This document shows positions 1 to 7,404 of a DNA stretch of 64,000 nucleotides, piece by piece. The stretch is from Hippophae tibetana (taxonomy: Eukaryota; Streptophyta; Magnoliopsida; Rosales; Elaeagnaceae). The DNA is taken from contig CM072811.1 of assembly GCA_037013495.1 (NCBI GenBank), positions 10,545,190 through 10,609,189 on the forward strand, given 5' to 3'. The notes under the pieces were generated by a model. The model worked only from the letters and a program-made list of their open reading frames with translations, was not told the origin of the DNA and did not search any database. The translations under genes and the position numbers were made by a program. Positions within the stretch are counted from its first letter, which is position 1, and the number at the start of each line of letters is the position of its first letter.

Positions 1-2037
1 TTCATCGATGGCAGAAATAGAAGGGAAAGGTGAAGAATCAAAAACTTTAAAATGAACAGTCTCTCCTAAGACTGTCATTGTCAAATTTCCATCTTGGACA
101 TCAATAATAGTTTTAGTAGTTGCCATAAATGGTCTACCAAGCAATATTGTGTGCTCTCTGTCCAATGCTGGATTTTCTTGCATATCCAGAACCACAAAGT
201 CAACAGGTATTATCAGTTTGTCTACCTGTACCAAAACATCCTCAACTATTCCCTCTGGATATTTAAGAGATCTATCTGCAAGTTGAAGGGACATAGTTGT
301 GGGTTTTAAATCCCCTAGATTGAGTTGTAAGAATATAGAGTAGGGCATCAAATTTATACTAGCACCTAAATCAAGCATTGCTTTAGCAACCTTCTTATCC
401 CCCATAGTTATGTTTATAATAAAACTTCCAGGGTCTTTCAACTTAGGGGGTAGTTTGTGCTGAAGTACAGCGCTAGAAATTTCTGATACTACTACTCGTT
501 CATTCTGTTCATACCTCCTTTTCTTAGTGTTCAATTCTTTGAAAAACTTGGCATATGAGGGCACATTCATGATCACTTCTAATAGTGGTAAATTGATATT
601 TACTTTAGAGAGCATATTAAAAAGATCATTGAATTGCTTATCTTGTTTGGATTCTTTCAACCGGTGGGGAAAAGGTACTTGTATCTGGTGTGGTTCTGTT
701 GTCTTTTGAATTTTGGGGGTGTCAGATGACCCCCCAATGAGTTTTTCAGAAGGCTTGTTAAGTTTAACACTTGTCTCTCCTTTTTGCGAGATTAGAATAT
801 CGCCTTCTTTGTTACCGGAACTACAAGGTAGATTGTTAGAGATTTCAGGTAAACTGGTATTGACTACCTTACCACTTCGAAGGGTTCTAACATCCTTTGC
901 TTGTTCTGGTTGACTGGGCAACTTTCCTGGTTCTTTCTTTTGCATTTGTTCAGCCAGTTGCCCAACTTTAGATTCAATCCTTTTAACCGAAGCATCCATG
1001 GTGTTCAACCTTTGATTAGTCATCAATTGGTTGTCACGACTAACTTGAATAAAAGCATTCAAGCTATCTTCTAAGGTTGGCTTAAAAGATTGGCTTGGTG
1101 GGTAAGGGTGGTTGTTATCTGACCTTAGTGTTGGATATTGGGTGTAGGCTGGGTGATTATAGGTGTTTGGATGATATCTTTGAAAAGATTGAACTTCCTC
1201 TATGGCATCGACACTAGAATCACAAGTATTTGAACAATTATGAGTACCATGCCCAATTGAACAACACACTTCACATACCTCTTGATTTGAAATTTGGTGG
1301 GAAGTGAGGAATTTCACTTGTTTAGTCAATTCAGCAAGTTGCAAGGTTATCTCATTATCAGAGCCGACTTCATTGACCTTTGCTTTCCTTCTACCACCTC
1401 TTTGTTGGGAATTAGAACCCAACAGCTCATAAAGATTATAGGTTTCCTCTGCGGTCTTTTCTCCTACAGCACCTCCAGCAGCATTATCAACCATGTATTG
1501 ACTCTGTAGTGTCAATCCATCATAAAAGAATTGGTTTTGTAGCTGTAAGGGAAAGCTATGATTTTGACATTGAATGAAAAGGAGTTTGAATCGTTCCCAA
1601 GCTTCATGAAAGGGCTCTTCATTCATTTGAGAAAATGTTGCTATCTTTGTTCTTAGATCAACAGTCTTTTGATGGGAATAGAACCTACCCATAAAAATTT
1701 CATAGACTGCCTCCCAAGTTTTAAGAGAACCTGACTGTAGAGTAATGAACCATGACCAAGCTTTATCTTTGAGAGTGTAAGGAAAACACCTCATCCTAAG
1801 TTGATCTTCATTAATTGCATGTAGTGGAAAGGTTTGGACAATAGCATAGAATTCTCGAATGAAATGCAAAGGGTCTTCATTAGGGATACCGTAAAAGGAA
1901 GGCAACAAAGAATAATGAATCTTTTTCAATTCATAATTCCTTGCAGCCTCTTGTAATTGGATACCGGAAGTTACATTGCCAATGATTGGCATTGTATATT
2001 CTTTCATCTTTTTCCGCCTATCTTCAGCATCTCCCAT
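1..2037 (-). CDS. Gag-protease polyprotein of an Athila-like retrotransposon, partial at the C-terminus
   Basis: The frame is open for 679 codons from an ATG at 2037 and runs off the left edge, with a stop 30 bp upstream at 2070-2068. Residues about 35-205 are the retrotransposon Gag capsid core, with motifs such as RMRCFPYTLKDKA, FMGRFYSHQKT and FFYDGL. A CCHC zinc knuckle follows at C255, C258, H263 and C268 (C-x2-C-x4-H-x4-C), which in this family binds genomic RNA. Residues about 340-370 look like a coiled coil. After a hydrophilic linker, a retropepsin-like aspartic protease starts near residue 525: the catalytic DLGAS is at 556-560 and the ILLGRPF motif at 631-637. The pol domains should follow in the same or the next frame outside the window. 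Relative to the upstream gag it lacks about 50 N-terminal residues. Retrotransposon identity is firm; the Athila group assignment is strong but not tested by a tree. Confidence 0.93.
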   Translation of the reverse strand, partial: MGDAEDRRKKMKEYTMPIIGNVTSGIQLQEAARNYELKKIHYSLLPSFYGIPNEDPLHFIREFYAIVQTFPLHAINEDQLRMRCFPYTLKDKAWSWFITLQSGSLKTWEAVYEIFMGRFYSHQKTVDLRTKIATFSQMNEEPFHEAWERFKLLFIQCQNHSFPLQLQNQFFYDGLTLQSQYMVDNAAGGAVGEKTAEETYNLYELLGSNSQQRGGRRKAKVNEVGSDNEITLQLAELTKQVKFLTSHQISNQEVCEVCCSIGHGTHNCSNTCDSSVDAIEEVQSFQRYHPNTYNHPAYTQYPTLRSDNNHPYPPSQSFKPTLEDSLNAFIQVSRDNQLMTNQRLNTMDASVKRIESKVGQLAEQMQKKEPGKLPSQPEQAKDVRTLRSGKVVNTSLPEISNNLPCSSGNKEGDILISQKGETSVKLNKPSEKLIGGSSDTPKIQKTTEPHQIQVPFPHRLKESKQDKQFNDLFNMLSKVNINLPLLEVIMNVPSYAKFFKELNTKKRRYEQNERVVVSEISSAVLQHKLPPKLKDPGSFIINITMGDKKVAKAMLDLGASINLMPYSIFLQLNLGDLKPTTMSLQLADRSLKYPEGIVEDVLVQVDKLIIPVDFVVLDMQENPALDREHTILLGRPFMATTKTIIDVQDGNLTMTVLGETVHFKVFDSSPFPSISAIDE

Positions 2038-2396
2038 GGTTGTTTGTAGTTGAAAATGATCCTCCTCCTATTGTGTATCAACATTTTGCTTTTAGTAGAT
2101 ATCTCTAAGAAATATGTATAACTTGATAAAACGTAAAAGCAAAAAGTGCAAGGAACCTAATATTTTTTTTTTTTTTTTTTTTTTTAAATTTAAGCGAATG
2201 GACAGAATTTTTGAAACAAACGAATTTTATTTCATCTGAATTTTTATTACACGCAAACTAAAACAAAGGAAAATACAATAATGGGTGACCTCCCATACAG
2301 GACTAAAATTTATCGTCTTCTAGTAAGACGTTGCTTGGAGATTGCAGAATGAAAAACTCAATGTCTCCTCTTCATTGAATTCATTTAAGTTTCAAA
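2038..2396 (-). other. Spacer between the two gag ORFs
   Basis: This 359-bp stretch separates the stand-alone gag from the downstream gag-protease ORF. It holds a 23-T run on the plus strand (A-run in the transcript) at 2163-2185, a small hairpin CGTCTT/AAGACG at 2314-2330, and the near-palindrome TGGGTGACCTCCCA at 2282-2295. I see no LTR terminus, no primer binding site and no long ORF in it, so nothing shows that the downstream gag belongs to a separately inserted element. It might act as the leader of the second ORF, or mark an old recombination junction. Confidence 0.6.
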
Positions 2397-3734
2397 TTAG
2401 TCTTTGCCTTTTTGCAAATGTTCAACTAACTGTTCAACTTGAACTTCCACCTTTTTGATAGAAGCTTCCACAGAGTCCAACCGTTGATTGGTTTTAGATT
2501 GATTATCCCTACAGACTTGAATAAAAGAATTCAAGTTGTCCTCCAGGGTTGGTTTATTGGGAATGCTTCTTGGAATATGTGGGTGGAATTGTTGACCTGC
2601 CTGGTTTGAGCCTTGAGTGAAAGGAGGGTTGTTTTGCCTCCAAGAGAAATTTGGATGACTTCTCCACCCAGGATTATAGGTATTTGAGTTGGGATCAAAC
2701 CTTGGTCTCTGTTGATATGCTCCCAACACATTGACCTGTTCAGGTCCAGTTGTTTCTCCTTGATATGGACAGGCTTCAGTACCATGTCCCATGTTGCTAT
2801 ACAAACCATATTGATCATTATTGGTGTTGGTTTGTGTAGCGAGAAGGGCAACTTGCTTAGTCAGTTGAACAAGTTGTTGTTGAACTTCATTACTGGAGTC
2901 GATTTCATGAACTCCAGCTTTTCTCACTCGGGAGCTTTTCTGTTGGGAATTAGCACCCAACATCTCAAAGAGGTTATACGTCTCTGAGGCAGTTTTTTCT
3001 CCTATTGCTCCTCCTGCAGCGTTGTCGACAATGAACTGACACTGTTGTGTAAGTCCGTCGTAAAAGAATTGGTTCTGCAACTGCAGGGGAAAGCTATGAT
3101 GGGGACACTGAGTGAGAAACATCTTGAACCTATCCCACGCTTCATGGAATGGTTCTCCATCCATCTGAGAGAAAGTAGCAATCTTTCCTCTCAACTCTGA
3201 TGTTTTTTGATGGGAATAGAATTTTCCCATGAATTTATTGTAAATGTTACCCCATGTCATCAGAGAACCTGGGGGAAGTGACATCAACCAAGCTTTGGCC
3301 TTATCCTTTAGAGTGTAGGGAAAACATCTCATCCTAAGTTGATCCTCGTTTAGAATACCGAGGGGGAATGTTTGGACCGTAGCATAGAAATCTCTCATAA
3401 AGGAAAGAGAATCTTCATTAGGTAACCTATAAAAGGAAGGAAGCATAGAAAAATGAATATTTTTAAGGTCGTAATTCCGAGCAGCCTCCCCCAACTGGAT
3501 AGCGGCAGTTGCCGTGCCTATTACCGGTCTTGCAAACTCTTTCATTGTGGTTTCCCTAATATGTTGGTTTTCCTCCATTTCTTTTGGTTCTAGTAAAGGA
3601 TTAAGACTTGGTTCTATGTTTGGCTCAAAAACAGGTTGATGGGTAGAATCCAGTTTTGTTGACACTTGTTTAAATTTATGAAATTTATTTACATATGGTG
3701 TAAGGGGGTTTCCTAAGGATCTCCTACCACGCAT
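2397..3734 (-). CDS. Stand-alone Gag (445 aa) with degenerate zinc knuckle, first of two gag genes
   Basis: This is a complete ORF from ATG at 3734 to a stop at 2397. Residues about 85-255 match the Gag core of the downstream polyprotein; by eye about two thirds of residues are identical, and the motifs RMRCFPYTLKDKAKAW, FYSHQKT, GEPFHEAW and NAAGGAIGEKT are kept. It differs in three ways. It has an N-terminal extension of about 50 residues, rich in Pro and Glu near 35-55. The knuckle position reads Y309-x2-Y312-x4-H317-x4-C322, so the first two zinc-binding cysteines are tyrosines. It stops right after the coiled coil (about 410-445) and has no protease. Capsid-like assembly is the expected role; RNA binding through the knuckle is probably lost. 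An uninterrupted ORF despite strong divergence suggests it has been under selection, which is an inference. Confidence 0.88.
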   Translation of the reverse strand: MRGRRSLGNPLTPYVNKFHKFKQVSTKLDSTHQPVFEPNIEPSLNPLLEPKEMEENQHIRETTMKEFARPVIGTATAAIQLGEAARNYDLKNIHFSMLPSFYRLPNEDSLSFMRDFYATVQTFPLGILNEDQLRMRCFPYTLKDKAKAWLMSLPPGSLMTWGNIYNKFMGKFYSHQKTSELRGKIATFSQMDGEPFHEAWDRFKMFLTQCPHHSFPLQLQNQFFYDGLTQQCQFIVDNAAGGAIGEKTASETYNLFEMLGANSQQKSSRVRKAGVHEIDSSNEVQQQLVQLTKQVALLATQTNTNNDQYGLYSNMGHGTEACPYQGETTGPEQVNVLGAYQQRPRFDPNSNTYNPGWRSHPNFSWRQNNPPFTQGSNQAGQQFHPHIPRSIPNKPTLEDNLNSFIQVCRDNQSKTNQRLDSVEASIKKVEVQVEQLVEHLQKGKD

Positions 3735-3922
3735 AGACTATTGTAAACGTAAATTTAAAACTCCTGTCAACAAAATAAAAAAATTTAGATAAAATTTACA
3801 TGTTATTTTATACAAAACACTAAACAAAACTAGTTAAACCCTAAAAAAAAGAAAATTTTTTTTATTTTTTATTTTTTATTTTTTTTATTTTTTTTGTAAC
3901 ATAATTAGTATTAACCAAGAGT

Positions 3923-4046
3923 GCTCCCAGGAAAGAATGGTGGTGCAAACGGCTCCTTAAATACCATTCTCCTAGCCAGAGCAACGTTCCCAGGAAAGAC
4001 TAGTGGCACAAAGGCTTTCAAGAACTAGTCTCCTAGACAGAACTCC
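3923..4046 (-). repeat. Twin leader hairpins, two copies of about 62 bp with co-varying stems
   Basis: Two imperfect direct repeats start at 3923 and 3986, sharing the blocks TCCCAGGAAAGA and TCTCCTAG. In copy 1, AGGAAAGAATGGT (3929-3941) pairs with ACCATTCTCCT (3963-3973). In copy 2, AGGAAAGACTAGT (3992-4004) pairs with ACTAGTCTCCT (4024-4034). Both give an 11-bp stem with a two-base bulge. At the two positions where the left arms differ, the right arms carry the matching complementary change. The conserved fold and location between primer site and gag suggest an RNA element such as a packaging or dimerisation signal; the function is inferred. Confidence 0.75.
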
Positions 4047-4181
4047 CTTAGATTTTTACTTTTCATGTTATTTAGTTAATTAGGTATAAATTCAAGTAAT
4101 GTTTTTTTTTTGGTTTTTTTTTTACTATTTATGAACGGTAAATTTTTTTACTTCAAATTTCAAATTTCTAAATTATTTTAC

Positions 4182-4291
4182 AAAAAAAAAAAAAAAAAAA
4201 AAAAAAATTATTATTTTTTTTATTTTTTATTTTTTATTTTTTTTTATTTTTTTTTATTTTTTTTTATTTTTTTATTTTTTTATTTTTTTAT
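4182..4291. repeat. A-run followed by T-rich low-complexity tract
   Basis: A run of 26 A residues (4182-4207) is followed by about 80 bp made almost only of T with single A interruptions. It could fold back as an A/T hairpin. It is also the kind of sequence where length is unreliable in assemblies. Confidence 0.85.
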
Positions 4292-4390
4292 TATGAATTT
4301 TGAAATTTGATTATTATTAAAATATCACAATTATTTACAGCACAAAAATGTTTTTAAAATTTTGATAAATAATTTAAAAACGCTATTCCT

Positions 4391-4408
4391 TCCCCGGCAA
4401 CGGCGCCA
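4391..4408 (-). promoter_or_regulatory. Reverse-transcription primer binding site for tRNA-Asp
   Basis: The plus strand reads TCCCCGGCAACGGCGCCA, which matches 18 bases of the 3' end of plant tRNA-Asp(GTC) including its terminal CCA. The minus strand therefore carries the complementary primer binding site, TGGCGCCGTTGCCGGGGA. It lies 6 bp from the inner LTR edge at 4415, as expected for an LTR element transcribed leftwards. tRNA-Asp priming is typical of Athila elements. Confidence 0.93.
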
Positions 4409-4900
4409 AAAACTTGATGAGCGAAAACCGGCATCGCCGATTCTTGCCAATACTTTGGTTTTAATATTTATAAAACTCTCGCAAGTGCACGAATCATTTC
4501 GTAGAAAATGATAAGTATACTCCCAAGGTCGATCTAAGGAAGGAATGTATGTGGTTTTTAACTTATTATTCAACCTTTTAAAAACGAAATTAAATCCTAA
4601 ACATCCTGTCACGATAGTTTGGTTTTTGTGTTCCTAATCTAATAACATAAAATAAAACATATATACAGATTAATTAAATATAATCTAAAATCATAAAAAT
4701 AAACATAGATACAAATTCAAATAATTATCTAGAAATAAACATATATACGGATTCAATAAATGTTCATGCAAATTTTTATCATTTATATTAGCGGAGTATT
4801 TATGGATATAATAACTAAATTAATTATGCTTGCTCATATTAACTAGGTTATTAAAGATATAAATTGACATTTTATTGATTCTCTCTTTTTTATATAAATA

Positions 4901-5053
4901 CCACCTTTGGTGGGGTTAGATATTCTTTGTTAACTAAACAAATCAATTAACACCTATGGGTGGGGTTGATAACTAATATGCTTAATTAAATTAATTCCTT
5001 TTTCTAAGAGATTGAAAATGAACCATTTAAATGCCACCTTTGGTGGGGTTAGA
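4901..5053. repeat. Three copies of a CCACC-loop-GGTGG motif in the LTR
   Basis: The motif CCACCTTTGGTGGGGTTAGA occurs at 4901-4920 and 5034-5053, with a variant CACCTATGGGTGGGGTTGAT at 4951-4970. Each can form a tight hairpin with a GGGGTT tail on one side. In the variant the stem is still paired (CACC/GGTG). They lie in the transcribed R/U5 part of the LTR and are spaced about 50 and 83 bp apart. No known function. Confidence 0.7.
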
Positions 5054-5660
5054 CAGTTTAAACTTTATTCAAGGTGTCCAAATTAAACCTAAGAATTTAA
5101 TTATCCGAGTACTAACTTTCAAGTTTTAAAACCACTATTGAAAACATGTTGTCAATACATTTTCTCATAATAATTCTTATAAAAACTTTTGAAATAGAGT
5201 TTCACTCTAACTACCGGGCGATTGTACCAACAAATAAAAGAGCACTACTCTAAATTAGACCGGATAACTAAACCTTAAAATCTAATTTTCGGGTTTAAGT
5301 TTGTAATGAAAAATAATATATTTCTCTCTAACATTCTTAATATAAAATCTTGAATAAAAACAAAATCAATTCATTTTAAAGATTTTTACCTATTTAATAT
5401 TTCGCAAGCATAACAACGTCGTTATTACATCATTTTTACTAAACAGCTAGCATAGTTAAATTTAACCACAGACAAGTTGAATATAACATGTAAGAATAAA
5501 GCATAAAAATAACTGTAAAGAAAATAAAATCCTTACAGAACTTCGACGCTATTCCCGTTGCTAGAAAACCTCCGAGCGGAATTTGCACTTCCATATATTG
5601 AATCAAAAAATCTAAATTATTACAAAAACATTACAAGTTCCTCTCAAAAAGAGAAGAACA

Positions 5661-5755
5661 CTAAACCTAAGAGAATTGAACTAAAAACTAAGAGAAAAAC
5701 TAAGAAAAGCTTAGAAACTTAGAAAGAAACTAAGAGAAACTAAAAACTAAGAAAT
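5661..5755. repeat. Imperfect tandem AACTAAGA-type repeat in the LTR
   Basis: About 95 bp consist of degenerate repeats of CTAAGAGAA/ACTAAGAAA-like units. On the transcribed minus strand this is a pyrimidine-rich TTTCTCTTAGTTT series, just downstream of the predicted transcription start, as often found in plant 5' untranslated regions. Confidence 0.6.
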
Positions 5756-5818
5756 GAGAGAAAGAAAGAAGAGAGAAGTGAGTTTTGAAGGTGTGATTTG
5801 AAGTGAATGGAAGGGGGG

Positions 5819-5826
5819 TATTTATA
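5819..5826 (-). promoter_or_regulatory. LTR TATA box
   Basis: The minus strand reads CTATAAATACC here, a near-consensus plant TATA box. About 30 bp downstream (near 5790) the transcript strand becomes a C/T-rich stretch, the usual context of plant RNA polymerase II start sites. This places the transcription start around 5785-5795. Confidence 0.75.
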
Positions 5827-5904
5827 GGTGAGGATGGAGAGAAAAAATGAGTAAAAAAATGTTAAAAAAATATTAAAAAATGTAAAAACGCGTATTGGAC
5901 TTGC

Positions 5905-5935
5905 TGATGTCATCAATGATGTCAGCATGACGTCA
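5905..5935. promoter_or_regulatory. Three clustered TGAYGTCA (bZIP-type) sites in U3
   Basis: TGATGTCA occurs at 5905-5912 and 5917-5924, and the perfect palindrome TGACGTCA at 5928-5935. Starts are 12 and 11 bp apart, about one helical turn. The cluster is about 80-110 bp upstream of the TATA box in transcript direction. TGACG-containing sites are known targets of plant TGA-type bZIP factors, so stress- or hormone-linked activation of this LTR is a reasonable inference. Confidence 0.65.
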
Positions 5936-6185
5936 CAGGGGCGGCTGCACGTGAAAAATGGGGCGAAAACGCGTTGGGCGCGCGGATGGGCGGCTGCTGG
6001 GCGCTGCGCGCGCGCGCTGGGGCTGTCGCTGCGCGCAGCTCGGCGCGCGTGAACAGTGCCAGCGCGCTGCGTTGCGCGCAGCTGGGCATGCCAGCGCGCG
6101 CGGGCGCGCGCGGGATGGGGCGCTGGGGCGCGGCTGGGCGCTGGGGCGCTGGGCTGCGCGCACGGCCGGGCTGCGACGCGCGATT
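5936..6185. other. GC- and CpG-rich block inside the LTR
   Basis: About 250 bp are extremely rich in GCGC, GGGCGCTGG and GCGCGCAGC motifs, in contrast to the AT-rich rest of the LTR and the satellite. Long ORFs are open here in several frames on both strands, but they encode Ala/Arg/Pro-rich sequence caused by base composition and are not genes. The block lies in U3, upstream of the TATA box. Its abundant CpG sites would be natural targets for silencing methylation, yet CpG depletion is not obvious, which fits a recent insertion. Confidence 0.75.
5948..5953. promoter_or_regulatory. G-box CACGTG in U3
   Basis: A perfect CACGTG palindrome sits 12 bp beyond the TGACGTCA palindrome. G-boxes bind plant bZIP and bHLH factors. 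On its own it would be weak evidence; next to the three bZIP-type sites and a TATA box it supports an enhancer. Confidence 0.55.
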
Positions 6186-6775
6186 TCCGTCTTTTTGACA
6201 TTTTTGACCTTTTCGACCCATTTCGTCCGATTTTTCCATGTTTGTTGACCTTTTCTCACTTATTTATTGATATATTTGTGATGTATTGCTTCAAATATTC
6301 CTCTTTAAGTCTTTACATTGCGTTTTTAAGCCAAAATACCTGAAAAACAATAAAAATACCCGTGATTCCGAAAAAGACAAATTTATATAAATATATGATA
6401 AAACATATAAATATATGTATTTTTAATCAATTAAGGTACATAAAATCATGGTTATTTTAGTGCTTTTTGAGCACTCATCAATAAACAACAAAGAAAATTT
6501 TAAAATAATGAAAAATATGAATTACAATGATAAGATATAAAAAATCAAAAACATCTCATTCTTTTTAATGTCGTTTAAGATTACAACTAAAATCTATAAA
6601 ATAAGTCATCTTTTTATTCAATATATATAGGATTTACTATAACAATTAATTGAAAACTACTTTCGTATTTTAATAAAAAATGTAACAATATCGAAATTTT
6701 CCAATCTTTGTATAATGAATTTGATTTCGCGTAGACTATACTCTCACGAGGCAAACACTCAAATACAATAATCCG

Positions 6776-6808
6776 ATTGGTTCAAATATTCATTCAAAGG
6801 TATAAAAG
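6776..6808 (+). promoter_or_regulatory. Promoter-like ATTGG plus TATAAAAG pair in satellite unit 1 (representative)
   Basis: An ATTGG (reverse CCAAT) at 6776-6780 is followed by TATAAAAG at 6801-6808. The same pair occurs at about position 296-328 of nearly every unit, with few variants (TAGAAAAG in units 45, 47 and 60; CTATAAAAG in units 22, 23 and 29). It resembles a RNA polymerase II core promoter pointing right. In such AT-rich DNA a chance match is possible, so a transcriptional role is only a hypothesis. Confidence 0.3.
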
Positions 6809-7273
6809 AATAGAGGTTTTGTATAGAAAAGATCTAATAGTTTTGCATATGTTTAAAGATGAAAAAGACTAAAAATAGTGCATAATATTAATCTCGTGAA
6901 AGTAATCAAATTAAAGGATTTTATAAAGAAATAAAATATTATTTTTATCCAACGATTAAATTTATCGAATAAATTTGGAAGTAACTTTTTAGTGTTTAAT
7001 AAAATGCGAAATGGGTTCATGGGGAAGTATTTCCTGTATTTTTCTTTTATATTTAGCCAATTCTCATAGGCATATTGGGTCATAGTAAAAAGTTTGTACT
7101 ATTCATTTTTTTTCTTTGTTTTATTTATATCTACTTTTTGTTTTAGAGATATATAGTTATTAATGAAAATGACCCATTTATAAATTCTACCTATATTAAA
7201 TAATAAGGTGAGTAGTTAATTTGTGTTTTTTCTTTGTATTGGTTTTAGTAACCCCATATATGACTCTTTTTTA

Positions 7274-7295
7274 GTATTCATGAATGCATGAATAC
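7274..7295. other. Satellite hairpin 1, GTATTCATG-AATG-CATGAATAC (representative)
   Basis: A perfect 9-bp stem with a 4-base loop is seen in unit 1 and in most proximal units. In distal units GTATTC becomes GAATTC, leaving a 7-bp stem. The site recurs once per unit. Confidence 0.6.
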
Positions 7296-7404
7296 ACAGA
7301 CATATACTTTAAATTTCTACTTAACTTATTCAAGTCAAGTAGTAAAAATAAAAATTTAGCACTCTATTAGGTGTAATTCAATGGAGAGGCCTAGAGATAT
7401 AATC

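Larger units (their letters stand above)
3735..4390 (-). other. Retrotransposon leader (5' untranslated region) between primer site and first gag
   Basis: In retroelement order this lies between the primer binding site and the first gag ATG. It contains a T/A-homopolymer block at 3849-3895, the twin hairpin repeat (3923-4046), another A/T homopolymer block (4182-4291), and otherwise AT-rich unstructured sequence. By position it should include the RNA dimerisation and packaging signals. The 66-codon plus-strand ORF across the homopolymer block encodes only K and F/Y-rich low-complexity sequence and is not a gene. Confidence 0.75.
1..6480 (-). mobile_element. Athila-like Ty3/gypsy LTR retrotransposon, 5' part
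   Basis: This is the 5' portion of a retrotransposon transcribed on the minus strand: LTR (6480-4415), tRNA-Asp primer binding site (4408-4391), leader, stand-alone gag (3734-2397), spacer, then gag-protease (2037 to the window edge). The assignment to the Tat/Athila group rests on three things seen here: the tRNA-Asp primer site, the Gag core, and a protease block with the DLGAS active site preceded by a KLKDPGSF motif, a combination I know from Athila elements. Reverse transcriptase, RNase H, integrase, any env-like ORF and the 3' LTR are not in the window and are inferred to lie to the left. Both ORFs are open and the LTR ends are intact, so the copy looks fairly young. Age cannot be estimated without the other LTR. 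Confidence 0.9.
4415..6480 (-). repeat. 5' long terminal repeat (2066 bp)
   Basis: The LTR is bounded by a perfect 7-bp inverted repeat, TGATGAG at 4415-4421 and CTCATCA at 6474-6480, containing the canonical TG...CA ends. One edge abuts the primer site with a 6-bp spacer, and the other abuts satellite sequence directly. In transcript direction, U3 runs from 6480 to about 5790 and includes a GC-rich block, a G-box, three bZIP-type sites and a TATA box. R and U5 fill the rest and are AT-rich. The length is long, in line with Athila-type elements. The second LTR is outside the window, so the R/U5 border cannot be fixed. Confidence 0.9.

Noticed and set aside
94..1509. Short plus-strand ORFs across the first 1.5 kb
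   Set aside because: They are antisense shadows of the continuous gag-protease frame on the minus strand.
2038..2396. A possible LTR or solo-LTR remnant separating the two gag genes
   Set aside because: I found no TG...CA inverted termini, no primer site and no similarity to the 4415-6480 LTR in this spacer.
4110..4612. ORFs over the homopolymer block and the inner LTR edge
   Set aside because: The plus-strand one is a translation of A- and T-runs. The minus-strand one crosses the LTR border and primer site and has no recognisable domain.
5740..6343. Overlapping ORFs of 74-153 codons on both strands in the GC-rich LTR block
   Set aside because: They are open in several frames at once and encode low-complexity Ala/Arg/Pro sequence caused by base composition; the region is LTR U3.
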